Shown: positions 1 through 9,078 of the stretch, in pieces
Numbering within the stretch: position 1 is the first letter of the stretch
Layout: the number at the start of each line of letters is the position of its first letter
Source of the DNA: Cyclobacteriaceae bacterium
GTDB lineage: Bacteria > Bacteroidota > Bacteroidia > Cytophagales > Cyclobacteriaceae
Direction of reading: 5' to 3'
Assembly: GCA_016787755.1 (NCBI GenBank)
Contig: JAEUUA010000008.1
Location: forward strand, 19,503 to 83,502
DNA length: 64,000 bases
Notes under the pieces: generated by a model
What the model saw: the letters and a program-made list of their open reading frames with translations, nothing else
The model's database searches: none
Told to the model about the DNA's origin: nothing
Translations under genes and position numbers: made by a program

Positions 1-2
1 TG

Positions 3-167
3 GGTATCCTTGTGAATTTAGTTTTAGTTTATATCGTTCTGCGTTCATCAAGTTGGCTTGAGCGTGTGATTGGTGAATCCGGTTTTGCCGTTCTGCGAAG
101 GGTGTTTGGCGTTATTTTGCTGGCAATAGCCGTAAAGATTTTTAAAGGTAATCTGCTACCTGCATGA
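3..167 (+). CDS. MarC/UPF0056 family integral membrane protein (C-terminal part)
   Basis: The first 55 codons of the window are open from the left edge and end in TGA. They encode two hydrophobic stretches joined by a short loop containing ERVIGESGFAVLRRVFG, followed by LLAIAVKIFKGN. This resembles the C-terminal end of the MarC (UPF0056) family, where an IGESG-like loop and an R-x-x-G-x-I-L-x-A-I-A-V helix are typical. The family consists of multi-spanning inner-membrane proteins of unknown function. The stop overlaps the start of the RNase HI gene in an ATGA motif, which implies one transcript with translational coupling. The N-terminal two thirds lie outside the window. Confidence 0.7.
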   Translation, partial: GILVNLVLVYIVLRSSSWLERVIGESGFAVLRRVFGVILLAIAVKIFKGNLLPA

Positions 168-628
168 TTAGGATTTATACCGATGGTGCTGCACAAGGCA
201 ATCCTGGACCTGGTGGATACGGCACCATTCTAAAATTTAACAACCATATAAAAGAACTTTCGGAAGGTTTTCGCTTAACAACCAACAACCGTATGGAGTT
301 GATGGCAGTAATTGTTGGCCTGGAAGCAGTCAAGAAATTAGGAATTCCTGTAACCATTTATTCTGACTCAAAATATGTAGTGGATGCAGTTGAGAAGGGT
401 TGGGTTTGGGGCTGGCAAAAAAAGAATTTCGCAAAAAAAGCGAATGAAGATTTGTGGCAACGCTACATCCCGCTTCATCAAAAATTTAAACCAAAATTTG
501 TGTGGGTCAAGGGGCATGCGGGCCATCCGGAAAACGAACGATGTGATCAACTGGCAGTTTCAGCCGCACAAGATGATTATTTAAATACCGATACGTGGTA
601 CGAAAATAACCAACGTACGCGGGCGTAG
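164..628 (+). CDS. rnhA: Ribonuclease HI
   Basis: This 154-residue protein is the usual length for a single-domain RNase HI, which degrades the RNA strand of RNA-DNA hybrids in the cytoplasm. The sequence begins IYTDGAAQGNPGPGGYG, the family's first strand and glycine-rich loop. The acidic metal ligands are visible as D7, E45 (in RMELMA), D68 (in YSDSKYV) and D128. The flexible-loop histidine is H118 in VKGHAGHPENERCD, and the basic W-rich handle (WVWGWQKKNFAKK) is present. The ATG overlaps the preceding MarC-type stop by four bases. Complete and unremarkable. Confidence 0.97.
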   Translation: MIRIYTDGAAQGNPGPGGYGTILKFNNHIKELSEGFRLTTNNRMELMAVIVGLEAVKKLGIPVTIYSDSKYVVDAVEKGWVWGWQKKNFAKKANEDLWQRYIPLHQKFKPKFVWVKGHAGHPENERCDQLAVSAAQDDYLNTDTWYENNQRTRA

Positions 629-629
629 T

Positions 630-658
630 TTTGATTTTCATCAAATCCTGTATATTTA
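630..658 (+). promoter_or_regulatory. Possible Bacteroidota-type promoter for the symporter gene
   Basis: TTTG at 630-633 is followed after 17 bases by TATATTTA at 651-658, one base off the TAnnTTTG -7 element. It lies 19 bases before the TTG start of the symporter gene. Match to a consensus by eye only. Confidence 0.3.
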
Positions 659-676
659 TTTTTTAAAACGATTCAC

Positions 677-1576
677 TTGCCAACTGAAGTTTCTATTCAA
701 TTCTCTCCTTCCAGCCTTACAATATTAAATGTCTGCCTGGCCGTTATTATGTTTGGCGTTGCCTTAGACATTCAATGGAAACATTTCACCGAATTGTTAA
801 ATCAAAAGAAAGCCGTTGTGACCGGTCTTGTTTCTCAGCTCCTCTTGTTACCAGCTATAACTAGTATTCTAATTTTGGTATTGCCAATTAGTACCGGTAT
901 GGCCATGGGAATGTTGCTGGTTGCCTGTTGCCCGGGAGGCAATGTCTCAAACTTCTATGCTCACATGGCACGCGGCAATGTTGCCCTTTCGGTAACATTA
1001 ACAGCATGGTCATCGCTCTCCGCGTTTTTAATTACACCCATCAGTTTCTTTCTCTGGTCATCACTATTACCAGCCTTATCCCTGGAAGTGAAATCATTTG
1101 AAGTGGACTTCTTTTCACTCATGATTAATATGGTTTGCATCCTGTTATTACCACTCATTGCAGGAATGGCTGTCAATAAATTTCTTCCTGATGTTAGTAA
1201 AAAAATATCAAGCCCGATACGATTAATCTCAATGTTAATGTTAACCGGTTTTATCGTGGGTGCAGTCCTTAACAATCAAGAAGGTTTTGCGGTGTACTTA
1301 GGCGAAGTTTTTTGGATTGTACTCCTGCATAACGGACTCGTATTGGTACTGGCATTTTATTTTAGTAAACTGTTAAAAAATGATGAAGCGGTAAATCGCA
1401 CAATTGCCATCGAAACAGGAATACAAAATTCAGGATTGGGTTTAATTTTAATTTTTAATTTCTTTGATGGCAATACTGCCATGGCCATGGTGGCAGCCTG
1501 GTGGGGGGTGTGGCATTTAATTTCAGGTTTTATTTTCGCCTACCTTGTTCGAAAACGAGTGCCTGTTTTACCTTGA
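677..1576 (+). CDS. Bile acid:sodium symporter (BASS/SLC10) family transporter
   Basis: This 299-residue, almost wholly hydrophobic protein has about nine to ten predicted membrane helices, matching the BASS family in length and character. Family signatures are visible: a CCPGGNVSNFYAHMARGN segment near residue 90, which is the broken-helix substrate/sodium site, and ETGIQNSGLGL near residue 245. Family members couple sodium import to uptake of bile acids, pantoate, pyruvate or other organic anions, and the substrate here cannot be inferred. The start is a TTG, because no ATG in frame precedes the first helix. The acyltransferase gene follows after 6 bases, so the two are probably co-transcribed. 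Confidence 0.85.
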   Translation: MPTEVSIQFSPSSLTILNVCLAVIMFGVALDIQWKHFTELLNQKKAVVTGLVSQLLLLPAITSILILVLPISTGMAMGMLLVACCPGGNVSNFYAHMARGNVALSVTLTAWSSLSAFLITPISFFLWSSLLPALSLEVKSFEVDFFSLMINMVCILLLPLIAGMAVNKFLPDVSKKISSPIRLISMLMLTGFIVGAVLNNQEGFAVYLGEVFWIVLLHNGLVLVLAFYFSKLLKNDEAVNRTIAIETGIQNSGLGLILIFNFFDGNTAMAMVAAWWGVWHLISGFIFAYLVRKRVPVLP

Positions 1577-1582
1577 TTAAGA

Positions 1583-2635
1583 GTGATTCAAAAAATAATT
1601 TATCATTCGTTAAAAAACTATTCCCGCCTAGCCTTGTGGTTTTACTTCAAGCATTGGCAGGTAAATGAACATGCCCCTATACCAAAAGGTGCAGTTATCT
1701 TTGTGGCCACTCATCAAAATGCTTTTCTGGATGCCGTTGTCATGGCGTGCAGCACAAAACGTGATCCGTGGTTTATCACACGCGCAAATGTCTTTAATAA
1801 GCCACTTGTAAAAAAAATACTAACCATCCTCCAAATGCTACCGGTATATCGCTTTCGCGATGGGTTTAGCACCCTTCGCAAAAATGATGTAACTATTGAT
1901 ACGTGTGTAAGCCTGTTATCGAACGGTGAGTGCATTTTGATTTTTGGTGAAGGTAATCATAATGATCGCTGGTTTTTGAGACCCTTACAAAAAGGCTTTG
2001 CGCGAATAGGAATTGCTGCTGAAGAAAAAAATAATTGGAACCTTCGCGTGAATATCGTGCCCGTTGGCATTCAATACGATTCACATACAAAGTTTCGCTC
2101 TCGTGTGTTGGCAAATTTCGGAAAACCCATTTTAGTGAGTGAAGTCTGCAATCCGCTAAACACCAATCAGCAAAATATGGATGCACTTATCAAGCGTACA
2201 GAAGACAATCTTAAATCGTTGATCCTTCACATCCCACCCGATGAATACGAAACTAAGATTGTTACTTTTAAAAAGCATCGTTCTATAAAACCTGATTTGG
2301 TTGAGCAATTACAAGCAGATCAATTGTTGGTTCATAATGATGCGCCTATAGATGCAGCCATTTCAAAAAAAACAGTCGTCAACAAATGGTTAAACCCTTT
2401 GTTTGTATATCAATTCATTAACCATCTACTTCCTTTTGGGATTTTGAACTGGGTTTTAAAAAATAAAGTCTCCGATCCGCAATTTATCGGGTCACTTAAG
2501 TTTGCACTGGGAATGATTTTGGTTCCTTTTTCCTACTTGCTCCAAACAACGACTTGCTATCTGATTTCTGGCTCTCCGCTTATCACAATCATTTACTTTA
2601 TTTCTTTGCCTTTAAGCGTAATTGTCAGGCGCTAG
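1583..2635 (+). CDS. PlsC-type lysophospholipid acyltransferase family membrane protein
   Basis: This 350-residue protein carries an acyltransferase domain in its first 200 residues. The HX4D motif is HQNAFLD and the second block is FGEGNHND with downstream PLQKGFARI; a proline/valine strand (VNIVPVGIQYD) completes the fold. Two or more hydrophobic segments sit at the C-terminus. Such enzymes transfer an acyl chain to lysophospholipid or related glycerolipids at the inner membrane. The start is GTG, six bases after the symporter stop. The 3' end overlaps the convergent saccharopine dehydrogenase-like gene by four bases. Exact substrate is unknown. A second PlsC-type gene lies at 45.3 kb. Confidence 0.85.
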   Translation: MIQKIIYHSLKNYSRLALWFYFKHWQVNEHAPIPKGAVIFVATHQNAFLDAVVMACSTKRDPWFITRANVFNKPLVKKILTILQMLPVYRFRDGFSTLRKNDVTIDTCVSLLSNGECILIFGEGNHNDRWFLRPLQKGFARIGIAAEEKNNWNLRVNIVPVGIQYDSHTKFRSRVLANFGKPILVSEVCNPLNTNQQNMDALIKRTEDNLKSLILHIPPDEYETKIVTFKKHRSIKPDLVEQLQADQLLVHNDAPIDAAISKKTVVNKWLNPLFVYQFINHLLPFGILNWVLKNKVSDPQFIGSLKFALGMILVPFSYLLQTTTCYLISGSPLITIIYFISLPLSVIVRR

Positions 2636-3969
2636 CAAATCTCACGCTCAACAAGGCTGATCCCTAGACTTTTTAATTCCTTCAATATAGGATCATAGAA
2701 TTCCTTTGCAACCGGTATAACAACACCCCTGCTTTTTATTTTCTCCTGTAACAAGAGTTTAGTCGCTATGCCCAATGGCAGACCCACGGTCTTTGCCATT
2801 GCTGTAGTGGTCTCATTCTCACCAGTGGCCGTCAAGTACGCCTGAACTTCTTTTTGAATTCCGTTGTGGGAATATAAAAATCGATGCCACATTACGATTA
2901 AATCTTTATCGGCCGACTTTAATTTCCACTTCTTATGTAAGATGTGTTCCAAAATCTGAGCAGGAGTTCCACTGGCTAGCCCAACGAGCTCATCTGTAAA
3001 AAAGCCACTCCATCTGAATTTCTTCATTTCTTCGCCTTGCAGCGAAAGTTTAAACACAGAAGCTATTTTTTCTTCAATCGATTCAGTAGGATGAAAACGC
3101 AAAAAAGAATTGAAGAAATCGCGATGAGTCATGATGCCAACTTGCTCCATTTGATAGGTGTCTTCGCAACACCCCATTTGCACAAGGATATTCCAGGCCG
3201 AACAAAATCCTTTGTTACGCAAGGTTCCGCGAAGCATGGTCTCAATGCCCCGCAGTCCATAGGTTTCCATATATTTTAGTGAATCACGATTGCCATAGCC
3301 TTCAAACTCACCATATCCCGGCACACTAATCTCATTTGTTCGTAAAAAAAGTTGCTGATAGGGAATGAATTTGTATTGTCCATGTTCTAAAAATTTAGCT
3401 GTGCCTTGACCTGCCATAACTACATTCCTTGGGTTCCATGTAAATTTATATCGCCAGGGATTTTCAGGGTCGGTTTCTGGGGCAATCAACCCTCCAGTAA
3501 AAGACTCAAATGAAGTAATCTTTCCACCCGTACTTTTTATCCGATCCATCACTTGCAAACCACTCATATGATCGATGCCTGGATCAAGCCCACATTCGTT
3601 TAGAAAAAGTAGTGATTTAGAGGTTGCCTCTGTGTCCAGGCTTTTCATTTCATCGCTTACATAGCTGGCTGTGAGAAAATGTTTTTTTTCGGTTAAGCAA
3701 ATTCTAGCTGCCTTTACATGCAGATGTGCTGGCATTAAAGATATCACTACGTCTGCGGAAGCAATCGCCCTGCGGCTGCTCTCCTGATCTTCGATATTAA
3801 ATTCTATGGCACACCCGGAAACTTGACCAGCCATGCGCTCAGCAGCCATAGGCTTAGAAATGTCGCCAACCGTAATGGTCCAGTCGTTTTCTTTAGTTTG
3901 ATTGAATAAATAACTTATCAATGCCGAGGAGGATCTGCCTGCGCCTAGTACAAGAATATGTTTTTTCAT
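2632..3969 (-). CDS. Saccharopine dehydrogenase-like oxidoreductase
   Basis: The 445-residue protein opens with a Rossmann dinucleotide-binding motif, VLGAGRSSSALISYL, and continues with ADVVISLMPAHLHVKAA and a conserved NECGLDPGIDHM block. These are typical of the glutamate-forming saccharopine dehydrogenase family. The C-terminal part (from GGKITSFESFTGGL) matches the family's catalytic domain. These enzymes oxidise saccharopine or related opine-like intermediates in lysine metabolism using NAD(P). No other lysine-degradation gene is adjacent, so the pathway assignment is an inference. The gene is monocistronic, transcribed away from cytidine deaminase. Confidence 0.82.
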   Translation of the reverse strand: MKKHILVLGAGRSSSALISYLFNQTKENDWTITVGDISKPMAAERMAGQVSGCAIEFNIEDQESSRRAIASADVVISLMPAHLHVKAARICLTEKKHFLTASYVSDEMKSLDTEATSKSLLFLNECGLDPGIDHMSGLQVMDRIKSTGGKITSFESFTGGLIAPETDPENPWRYKFTWNPRNVVMAGQGTAKFLEHGQYKFIPYQQLFLRTNEISVPGYGEFEGYGNRDSLKYMETYGLRGIETMLRGTLRNKGFCSAWNILVQMGCCEDTYQMEQVGIMTHRDFFNSFLRFHPTESIEEKIASVFKLSLQGEEMKKFRWSGFFTDELVGLASGTPAQILEHILHKKWKLKSADKDLIVMWHRFLYSHNGIQKEVQAYLTATGENETTTAMAKTVGLPLGIATKLLLQEKIKSRGVVIPVAKEFYDPILKELKSLGISLVEREIC

Positions 3970-4075
3970 TTATAAGTAATTAACCTAAATAAGGATAAAT
4001 TAAAGGAATTAGAATTAATATTTCCGAACAAGCCAACGGTTTATTATCTTTCTAATCCAAGAAACCATCACTCGC

Positions 4076-4546
4076 ATGAATGGATTTGAAACTTATAAAT
4101 CTTTGGATGACCTCGACACAGAATCAAAATACTTGATTCACAAGGCCAAGGAAGCTGCCCACCATGCCTATGCACCCTATTCAAAGTTTCATGTAGGGGC
4201 AGCCTTAATTTTAGAAGATGGGACTTTAATAACCGGATCCAATCAGGAAAATGCATCCTATCCATTGTGTATGTGCGCTGAGCGTGTTGCCTTATATACA
4301 GCAGCTGCCCAGCATGGTGGTAAACGAATCATGAAAATTGCCATAGTTGCTCACAAAAAAAATCACAAAGAACTTTCAGCCGCTGCCTCATGTGGTGCTT
4401 GCAGACAGGTTATGGCCGAGTTTGAAGAAAGACAAAAAAAAACCTTTGAAGTAATCATGCACCATACTGATAGTCAATGGATCAAATGTGCTTCGGCCAG
4501 TTCGCTGCTGCCTTATGCTTTTAATAAAGAAAGTCTTAAACAATGA
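4076..4546 (+). CDS. cdd: Cytidine deaminase
   Basis: The 156-residue protein is a homotetramer-type cytidine deaminase, which hydrolyses cytidine and deoxycytidine to uridine derivatives in pyrimidine salvage. The zinc/catalytic motif is C67-A-E69, and the two further zinc cysteines are C106 and C109 in ASCGACRQVMAEF. The substrate-binding strand FHVGAALILEDGT and the NQENASYP segment are typical. A weak promoter match (TTTC at 4021, TATCTTTC at 4045-4052, 20 bases apart) precedes the ATG. It is divergent from the saccharopine dehydrogenase-like gene. Confidence 0.95.
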   Translation: MNGFETYKSLDDLDTESKYLIHKAKEAAHHAYAPYSKFHVGAALILEDGTLITGSNQENASYPLCMCAERVALYTAAAQHGGKRIMKIAIVAHKKNHKELSAAASCGACRQVMAEFEERQKKTFEVIMHHTDSQWIKCASASSLLPYAFNKESLKQ

Positions 4547-4620
4547 ATTCGAATTGAAACAAATTGATTTGATGTTTATTTCTGTTTCCTTTACATAAAA
4601 TTGACCTTACCCACCCAACT

Positions 4621-4983
4621 GTGTTGCCACTATTACTTCCTGCCGATGAACTTACCCCGTCCGTAGAATTCAATAAAAAAACAGGAACTTTTCGTATCGA
4701 AGGAAAGTCATTGCTTGATAAGCCTGCTTCTTTTTTCATTCCGGTAAAGGATTGGCTTGAAAAATACAGTAAAGACCCTAATTCAAACACCTCACTTACC
4801 GTGAAGTTTGACTATTTTAATATTGCAACATCACGTGAAATGCTAGACCTGCTAAAAATTCTGGAAACAGTACCCGGAGCAAAAGTAATCTGGCAATTTT
4901 TAGAAGATGATGAAGATATGGAAGAGTCGGGTCAGGAATTGGCTGAATTAGTTACTGTTCCCTTTGAATTTCAACCTTATTAA
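4621..4983 (+). CDS. SiaC/DUF1987 family regulatory phosphoprotein
   Basis: A 120-residue acidic protein with the DUF1987/SiaC pattern: a beta strand pair with TPSVEFNKKTGTFRIEG near the start, a DWLEKYSKDP helix, the KFDYFNIATSREMLDLL block, and a terminal EDDEDMEESGQELAELVTVPFEF. In Pseudomonas SiaC is phosphorylated by SiaB, dephosphorylated by SiaA and controls a diguanylate cyclase; in Bacteroidota its role is not established. No SiaA/SiaB partner is adjacent. The start is GTG at 4621 or TTG at 4624, since there is no suitable ATG. The large ABC transporter begins 44 bases downstream on the same strand. Confidence 0.82.
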   Translation: MLPLLLPADELTPSVEFNKKTGTFRIEGKSLLDKPASFFIPVKDWLEKYSKDPNSNTSLTVKFDYFNIATSREMLDLLKILETVPGAKVIWQFLEDDEDMEESGQELAELVTVPFEFQPY

Positions 4984-5027
4984 AATTGACAGCTCATTAT
5001 CTTAATTTTCATTCGATTTTCTAAACT

Positions 5028-8000
5028 ATGAGTGAAGAAATTCTTAAAGCATTAACCCAACTTTTTGCGATCATTTCTAAGCAGGATGGTGGAGTTTCAG
5101 ATAATGAACGCGGGTTTGCGATCAATTTCTTTCAACAAGAATTGGAGAAATCTGCAGTAGATGAATACTTAAATCTGTATGATTCTATTTCAGGGTACAG
5201 CGAGCAAACAGGAAAACATGTTGACGATCGAAGCAATCAACCCACCTCAGTAAAAGACTCTATACGAACCCTCGCCATTTGTAAAAAAATAAATAAAACT
5301 CTTACCCAAAAACAAAAAGTTGTAGTTCTGATAAAAATTCTTGAGTTGGTCAGTTCCGATAAACAGTTTACAAAGCAACGAATGGAAATTGTGAACACGG
5401 TATCTACTGTGTTCAATATCATTCAGGAAGAATACCATCTCATTGAAAGCTTTGTTGTTTCCGAAACAGTTACCTCCCTGGATTTCGCTGATATTCTCAT
5501 TGCCAATGAAGAGAGTGAAAAATCAGCTCCACTCCAAAAGCATTTACACGCTCACGTGGATGGCCATCTTGTGTTCTTGCACGTGAGGAGCGCTGAGATG
5601 TATTTCGTTAAATACCTGGGCAAAGATGCTAACAATTTGAACGGGTTTATTATGAAGCCTGGTCGGGTATACTTGTTTTCGCAAGGAAGCATTATAAAAA
5701 CACCCGATGGTGGCGCATTATACTACAGCGACTTAATAGCGGACTTCAATGAGGAAATACAAACCATAAAACTTTCCTTCAATGCAACGATTGAGGAATT
5801 TACTTTTCGAAATGGAGCGATCGGACTTCGCAATGTAAAGATTAATGAAGGCCCTGCCAAACTCATTGGTATCATGGGGGCAAGTGGTGCGGGTAAAACA
5901 ACCCTGCTTAATATTCTTGCAGGCTTAGAAAAGCCTGGGAAAGGTTCAATTAAAATTAATGGATTTGATATTCATACTGATAAAGATAAGGTGGAAGGCG
6001 TAATTGGTTATGTAGCTCAGGATGATTTGTTGATTGAAGAACTCACTGTATACCAAAACCTTTATTATAACGCCAAGCTTTGTTTTGCCAAGCTTTCTGA
6101 ATCTGAAATACAAGAACGGGTTATGAAAGTACTGAGGGACTTAGGGCTTGACCATCGAAAAGATTTAAAGGTGGGCAATATACTGGATAAGCAGATAAGT
6201 GGAGGTCAACGAAAACGACTCAACATTGCCCTCGAACTCATACGCGAACCCGCCATTCTTTTCCTAGATGAACCAACCTCCGGTCTATCTTCGCGCGATT
6301 CTGAAAATGTAGTTGACTTACTGAAAGAACTTTCTTTAAAGGGAAAATTAATTTTTGTAGTCATCCATCAACCTTCTTCCGACATCTATAAGATGTTTGA
6401 TAAAATGATCATTATGGACACCGGTGGGTTCCCTACATTTTATGGAAATCCAGTACGGGCCATTACATATTTCAAAAAAGCGACCAATCAGGTAGATAGC
6501 AACCGGGGTCAGTGTGAAGTATGCGGGAATGTAAATCCTGAACAAATATTCAATATAATCGAAGCCAGGGTGGTGGATGAATACGGGCAGCCAACCAACA
6601 AGCGCAAGGTAACGCCTATGCAATGGCATGAAATGTTTAAGAGTCAGTTCAAACCATCCACGGTGGAGGATACCCGCGAAGAACCTCCAAAAACATTGCA
6701 GCTGCCTACTCGGTTAAAACAAACGATCATTTTTACCAAGCGAAATTTTCTCTCTAAAATTAGCAATAGACAGTATTTGCTGATCAATTTATTGGAAGCT
6801 CCATTACTCGCACTTCTCCTTGCCTTCATTATCAAATACAAAAGTGCCCCTGACGGTAAAGAATATATTTTTCGATACAACGAAAATTTGCCAGCTTTTA
6901 TGCTGATGGCAATTATCGTTGCGCTTTTTATGGGGCTAACCGTAAGCGCTGAAGAGATTATCCGAGATCGTAAAATTCTTAAACGAGAATCTTTTTTAAA
7001 CCTAAGTTGGAATAGCTACCTAGTATCGAAGCTTGCCATCCTATTTCTCTTGTCAGCCATTCAAACACTTACCTTCATATCCATTGGTAATTGGATTCTT
7101 GAAATTAATGGAATGACCTGGTCATATTGGTTAGTATTACTCACAACCTCTTGCTTTGCCAATGTTTTAGGTCTTAACATTTCAGCAGCCTTCAACTCAG
7201 CCGTAACCGTATATATTTTAATCCCCTTGCTTTTGATTCCTCAAATGATATTAAGTGGGGTAATCTTTGATTTCGACAAACTCAATGATGTATTAAGTAC
7301 AAAAGGAAAAGTACCAGTAGTTGCAGATATGATGACTTCGCGTTGGGCTTATGAAGCTATGGCTGTACATCAATTTAAAAACAATGAGTATCAAAAAACT
7401 TATTACGATTATGAGCGCGAAGAATCAAGAGCTGATTTCAAATCAGCTTTCCTGGCCGATGAGTTAAAAAGCCGAAATCAGTTTTTAATCGAAAACCTGC
7501 ATAGTAACAACGACTCCTTACAAAAATTAATTGTTGTTAACAAACATATTTTATACACCGAATTAAGAAACGAATCCTTTACAGAGGGAATTTCTCAACT
7601 TGACTTGAAAGATATATTTATTGGCAACAGCTATACAAAAGCAATTGGAATCCAATTGGAATCCTACTTTGATGCCTATGAAAAGCATTACCAAAAAGTA
7701 TATAATACAAATGCTGATCTCATTGAAAAGAAAATGGCCTTTTATCAACAACAAGGATTTGATATTGAAAAAGAGAAAAATGAATTCTTTAATGAAAGCC
7801 TTTCAGACCTGGTTCGGAACATTTCCGCCAAAGACCGAATTATGGAATACAAGGGTCAATTAGTTCAAAATATCAATCCGGTTTTTCAATCACCAAATCC
7901 TAAAAATATCCTTGACTACCGAACTGCTTTCTTCTTTCCTGAAAAGAATTTGTTAGGAATAACGCTAAGCACCTATGTATTCAATTTAGTAGTAATTTGG

Positions 8001-8096
8001 GTGATGTCACTGCTGCTGTACCTGACACTCTATTTCGAATTGTTAAGACGATTTATTGATATTTTTGAAAAAGTCAATCTTTCCAACCGGAAATAG
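5028..8096 (+). CDS. TerB-like domain / ABCG-type ABC transporter (ATPase and permease in one chain)
   Basis: This 1022-residue protein combines several parts. Residues 1-150 look like a TerB tellurite-resistance-type helical domain (ALTQLFAIISKQDGGVSDNE, then LVSSDKQFT). Residues 165-260 are beta-rich and may be an FHA-like module. The ABC ATPase follows, with Walker A G284-T291, signature ISGGQ at 390-394 and Walker B ILFLDE at 410-415. An ABC-2/ABCG-type permease with about six helices starts near residue 590. A charged, coil-prone segment of roughly 200 residues (about 750-960) sits between the last two helices and is probably extracytoplasmic. This is the white/ABCG order (ATPase before permease). 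Substrate unknown; the neighbouring SiaC-like gene is a possible regulator only by position. Confidence 0.88.
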   Translation: MSEEILKALTQLFAIISKQDGGVSDNERGFAINFFQQELEKSAVDEYLNLYDSISGYSEQTGKHVDDRSNQPTSVKDSIRTLAICKKINKTLTQKQKVVVLIKILELVSSDKQFTKQRMEIVNTVSTVFNIIQEEYHLIESFVVSETVTSLDFADILIANEESEKSAPLQKHLHAHVDGHLVFLHVRSAEMYFVKYLGKDANNLNGFIMKPGRVYLFSQGSIIKTPDGGALYYSDLIADFNEEIQTIKLSFNATIEEFTFRNGAIGLRNVKINEGPAKLIGIMGASGAGKTTLLNILAGLEKPGKGSIKINGFDIHTDKDKVEGVIGYVAQDDLLIEELTVYQNLYYNAKLCFAKLSESEIQERVMKVLRDLGLDHRKDLKVGNILDKQISGGQRKRLNIALELIREPAILFLDEPTSGLSSRDSENVVDLLKELSLKGKLIFVVIHQPSSDIYKMFDKMIIMDTGGFPTFYGNPVRAITYFKKATNQVDSNRGQCEVCGNVNPEQIFNIIEARVVDEYGQPTNKRKVTPMQWHEMFKSQFKPSTVEDTREEPPKTLQLPTRLKQTIIFTKRNFLSKISNRQYLLINLLEAPLLALLLAFIIKYKSAPDGKEYIFRYNENLPAFMLMAIIVALFMGLTVSAEEIIRDRKILKRESFLNLSWNSYLVSKLAILFLLSAIQTLTFISIGNWILEINGMTWSYWLVLLTTSCFANVLGLNISAAFNSAVTVYILIPLLLIPQMILSGVIFDFDKLNDVLSTKGKVPVVADMMTSRWAYEAMAVHQFKNNEYQKTYYDYEREESRADFKSAFLADELKSRNQFLIENLHSNNDSLQKLIVVNKHILYTELRNESFTEGISQLDLKDIFIGNSYTKAIGIQLESYFDAYEKHYQKVYNTNADLIEKKMAFYQQQGFDIEKEKNEFFNESLSDLVRNISAKDRIMEYKGQLVQNINPVFQSPNPKNILDYRTAFFFPEKNLLGITLSTYVFNLVVIWVMSLLLYLTLYFELLRRFIDIFEKVNLSNRK

Positions 8097-8110
8097 TGTC
8101 TAAAAGACTG

Positions 8111-8141
8111 TTTGCTAACGAGGTCATAATTCTTAATTTTG
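8111..8141 (+). promoter_or_regulatory. Bacteroidota-type promoter
   Basis: TTTG at 8111-8114 and TAATTTTG at 8134-8141 are separated by 19 bases, a full match to the Bacteroidota housekeeping consensus TTTG-N17-23-TAnnTTTG. The expected transcription start is near 8147, 14 bases before the ATG of the lipoprotein gene. It marks the lipoprotein and the following exported-protein gene as a separate unit from the ABC transporter. Confidence 0.6.
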
Positions 8142-8160
8142 TAATCTATCCCTTTTACAT

Positions 8161-9057
8161 ATGAGATTAATCGCAATTGGTATTGTTGTTTTCTTATTGA
8201 CCAGTTGCTCATCTGGGAAAAAGCCCGATGAGCAGGCCTTTCTGAAAAGTTTAGATTCCACAAAAAACACTGGCCCCGGAGTGGATGAAGAGGTAATTAA
8301 CGCCATCCTTGGACAAATACCCAGCCCCATAGAGATTTCTATGCTCCTAAAAGAATCGGGCTCTAAATACAACGAAGCGATTCTCAATTCTACCAACAAT
8401 CTTCCCAAGTACAACAGCAATTTTAAAAAAGCACTTAATCTTGGCGTATATGGAACCGACTTGGGCTACACCAATATTTTTGGCAGAAATCAAGATGCTA
8501 TCAAATACATTTCATCCATTAAATCGCTGGCTGATGAGCTGAATATTGGTCAATTCTTTGATATAGCAACCATCGGTCGATTAGCAACCAATAGTAAGAA
8601 TTTAGATTCGCTGTTGTTAATCACCACTATGAATTTCAATCAGATCAATCATTATCTTCAATCTCAAAGTAGGGATAATTTGAGTGTACTTCTCCTTACG
8701 GGGGGATGGTTAGAAGCCATGCAAATAACCTGTCAGACAGCAGCCAAAAACCCAGAAAATGCTGAACTCAAAGAAACCATTGGTGAGCAAAAAATTATTC
8801 TTGAACAGATCATGCTCCTTTTTACTTTTTACCAGAGTGATGCAAATATGGCCGCGCTATCAGTTGATCTTGACACTTTGAAAAAAGCCTATGATAAGAT
8901 TAACATAAACTACACATACAAAGAATCAACTATGGAAATTGTGAATGGGGTAGCAATCATCAAAGACAATAGCACCACAACCATCGATATCACAAAAGAA
9001 AATGTTCTAGAAATTAAAGATATTATCAACTCAATAAGAACTAAAATTATCAGTTAG
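8161..9057 (+). CDS. Lipoprotein of unknown function
   Basis: The 298-residue protein starts with a signal sequence and lipobox (VFLLTSCSS), so it should be exported and lipid-anchored at cysteine 17. The mature part is largely alpha-helical by composition (LNLGVYGTDLGYTNIFGRNQDAIKYISSIKSLADEL is an example region, residues 95-130). I recognise no named family, although the pattern resembles conserved Bacteroidota hypothetical lipoproteins. It has its own good promoter match 20 bases upstream and is followed after 21 bases by a second exported protein, so the two probably form an operon that ends at the hairpin at 9525. Confidence 0.75.
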   Translation: MRLIAIGIVVFLLTSCSSGKKPDEQAFLKSLDSTKNTGPGVDEEVINAILGQIPSPIEISMLLKESGSKYNEAILNSTNNLPKYNSNFKKALNLGVYGTDLGYTNIFGRNQDAIKYISSIKSLADELNIGQFFDIATIGRLATNSKNLDSLLLITTMNFNQINHYLQSQSRDNLSVLLLTGGWLEAMQITCQTAAKNPENAELKETIGEQKIILEQIMLLFTFYQSDANMAALSVDLDTLKKAYDKININYTYKESTMEIVNGVAIIKDNSTTTIDITKENVLEIKDIINSIRTKIIS

Positions 9058-9078
9058 AAAAAGTTTTCAATCCGAACT

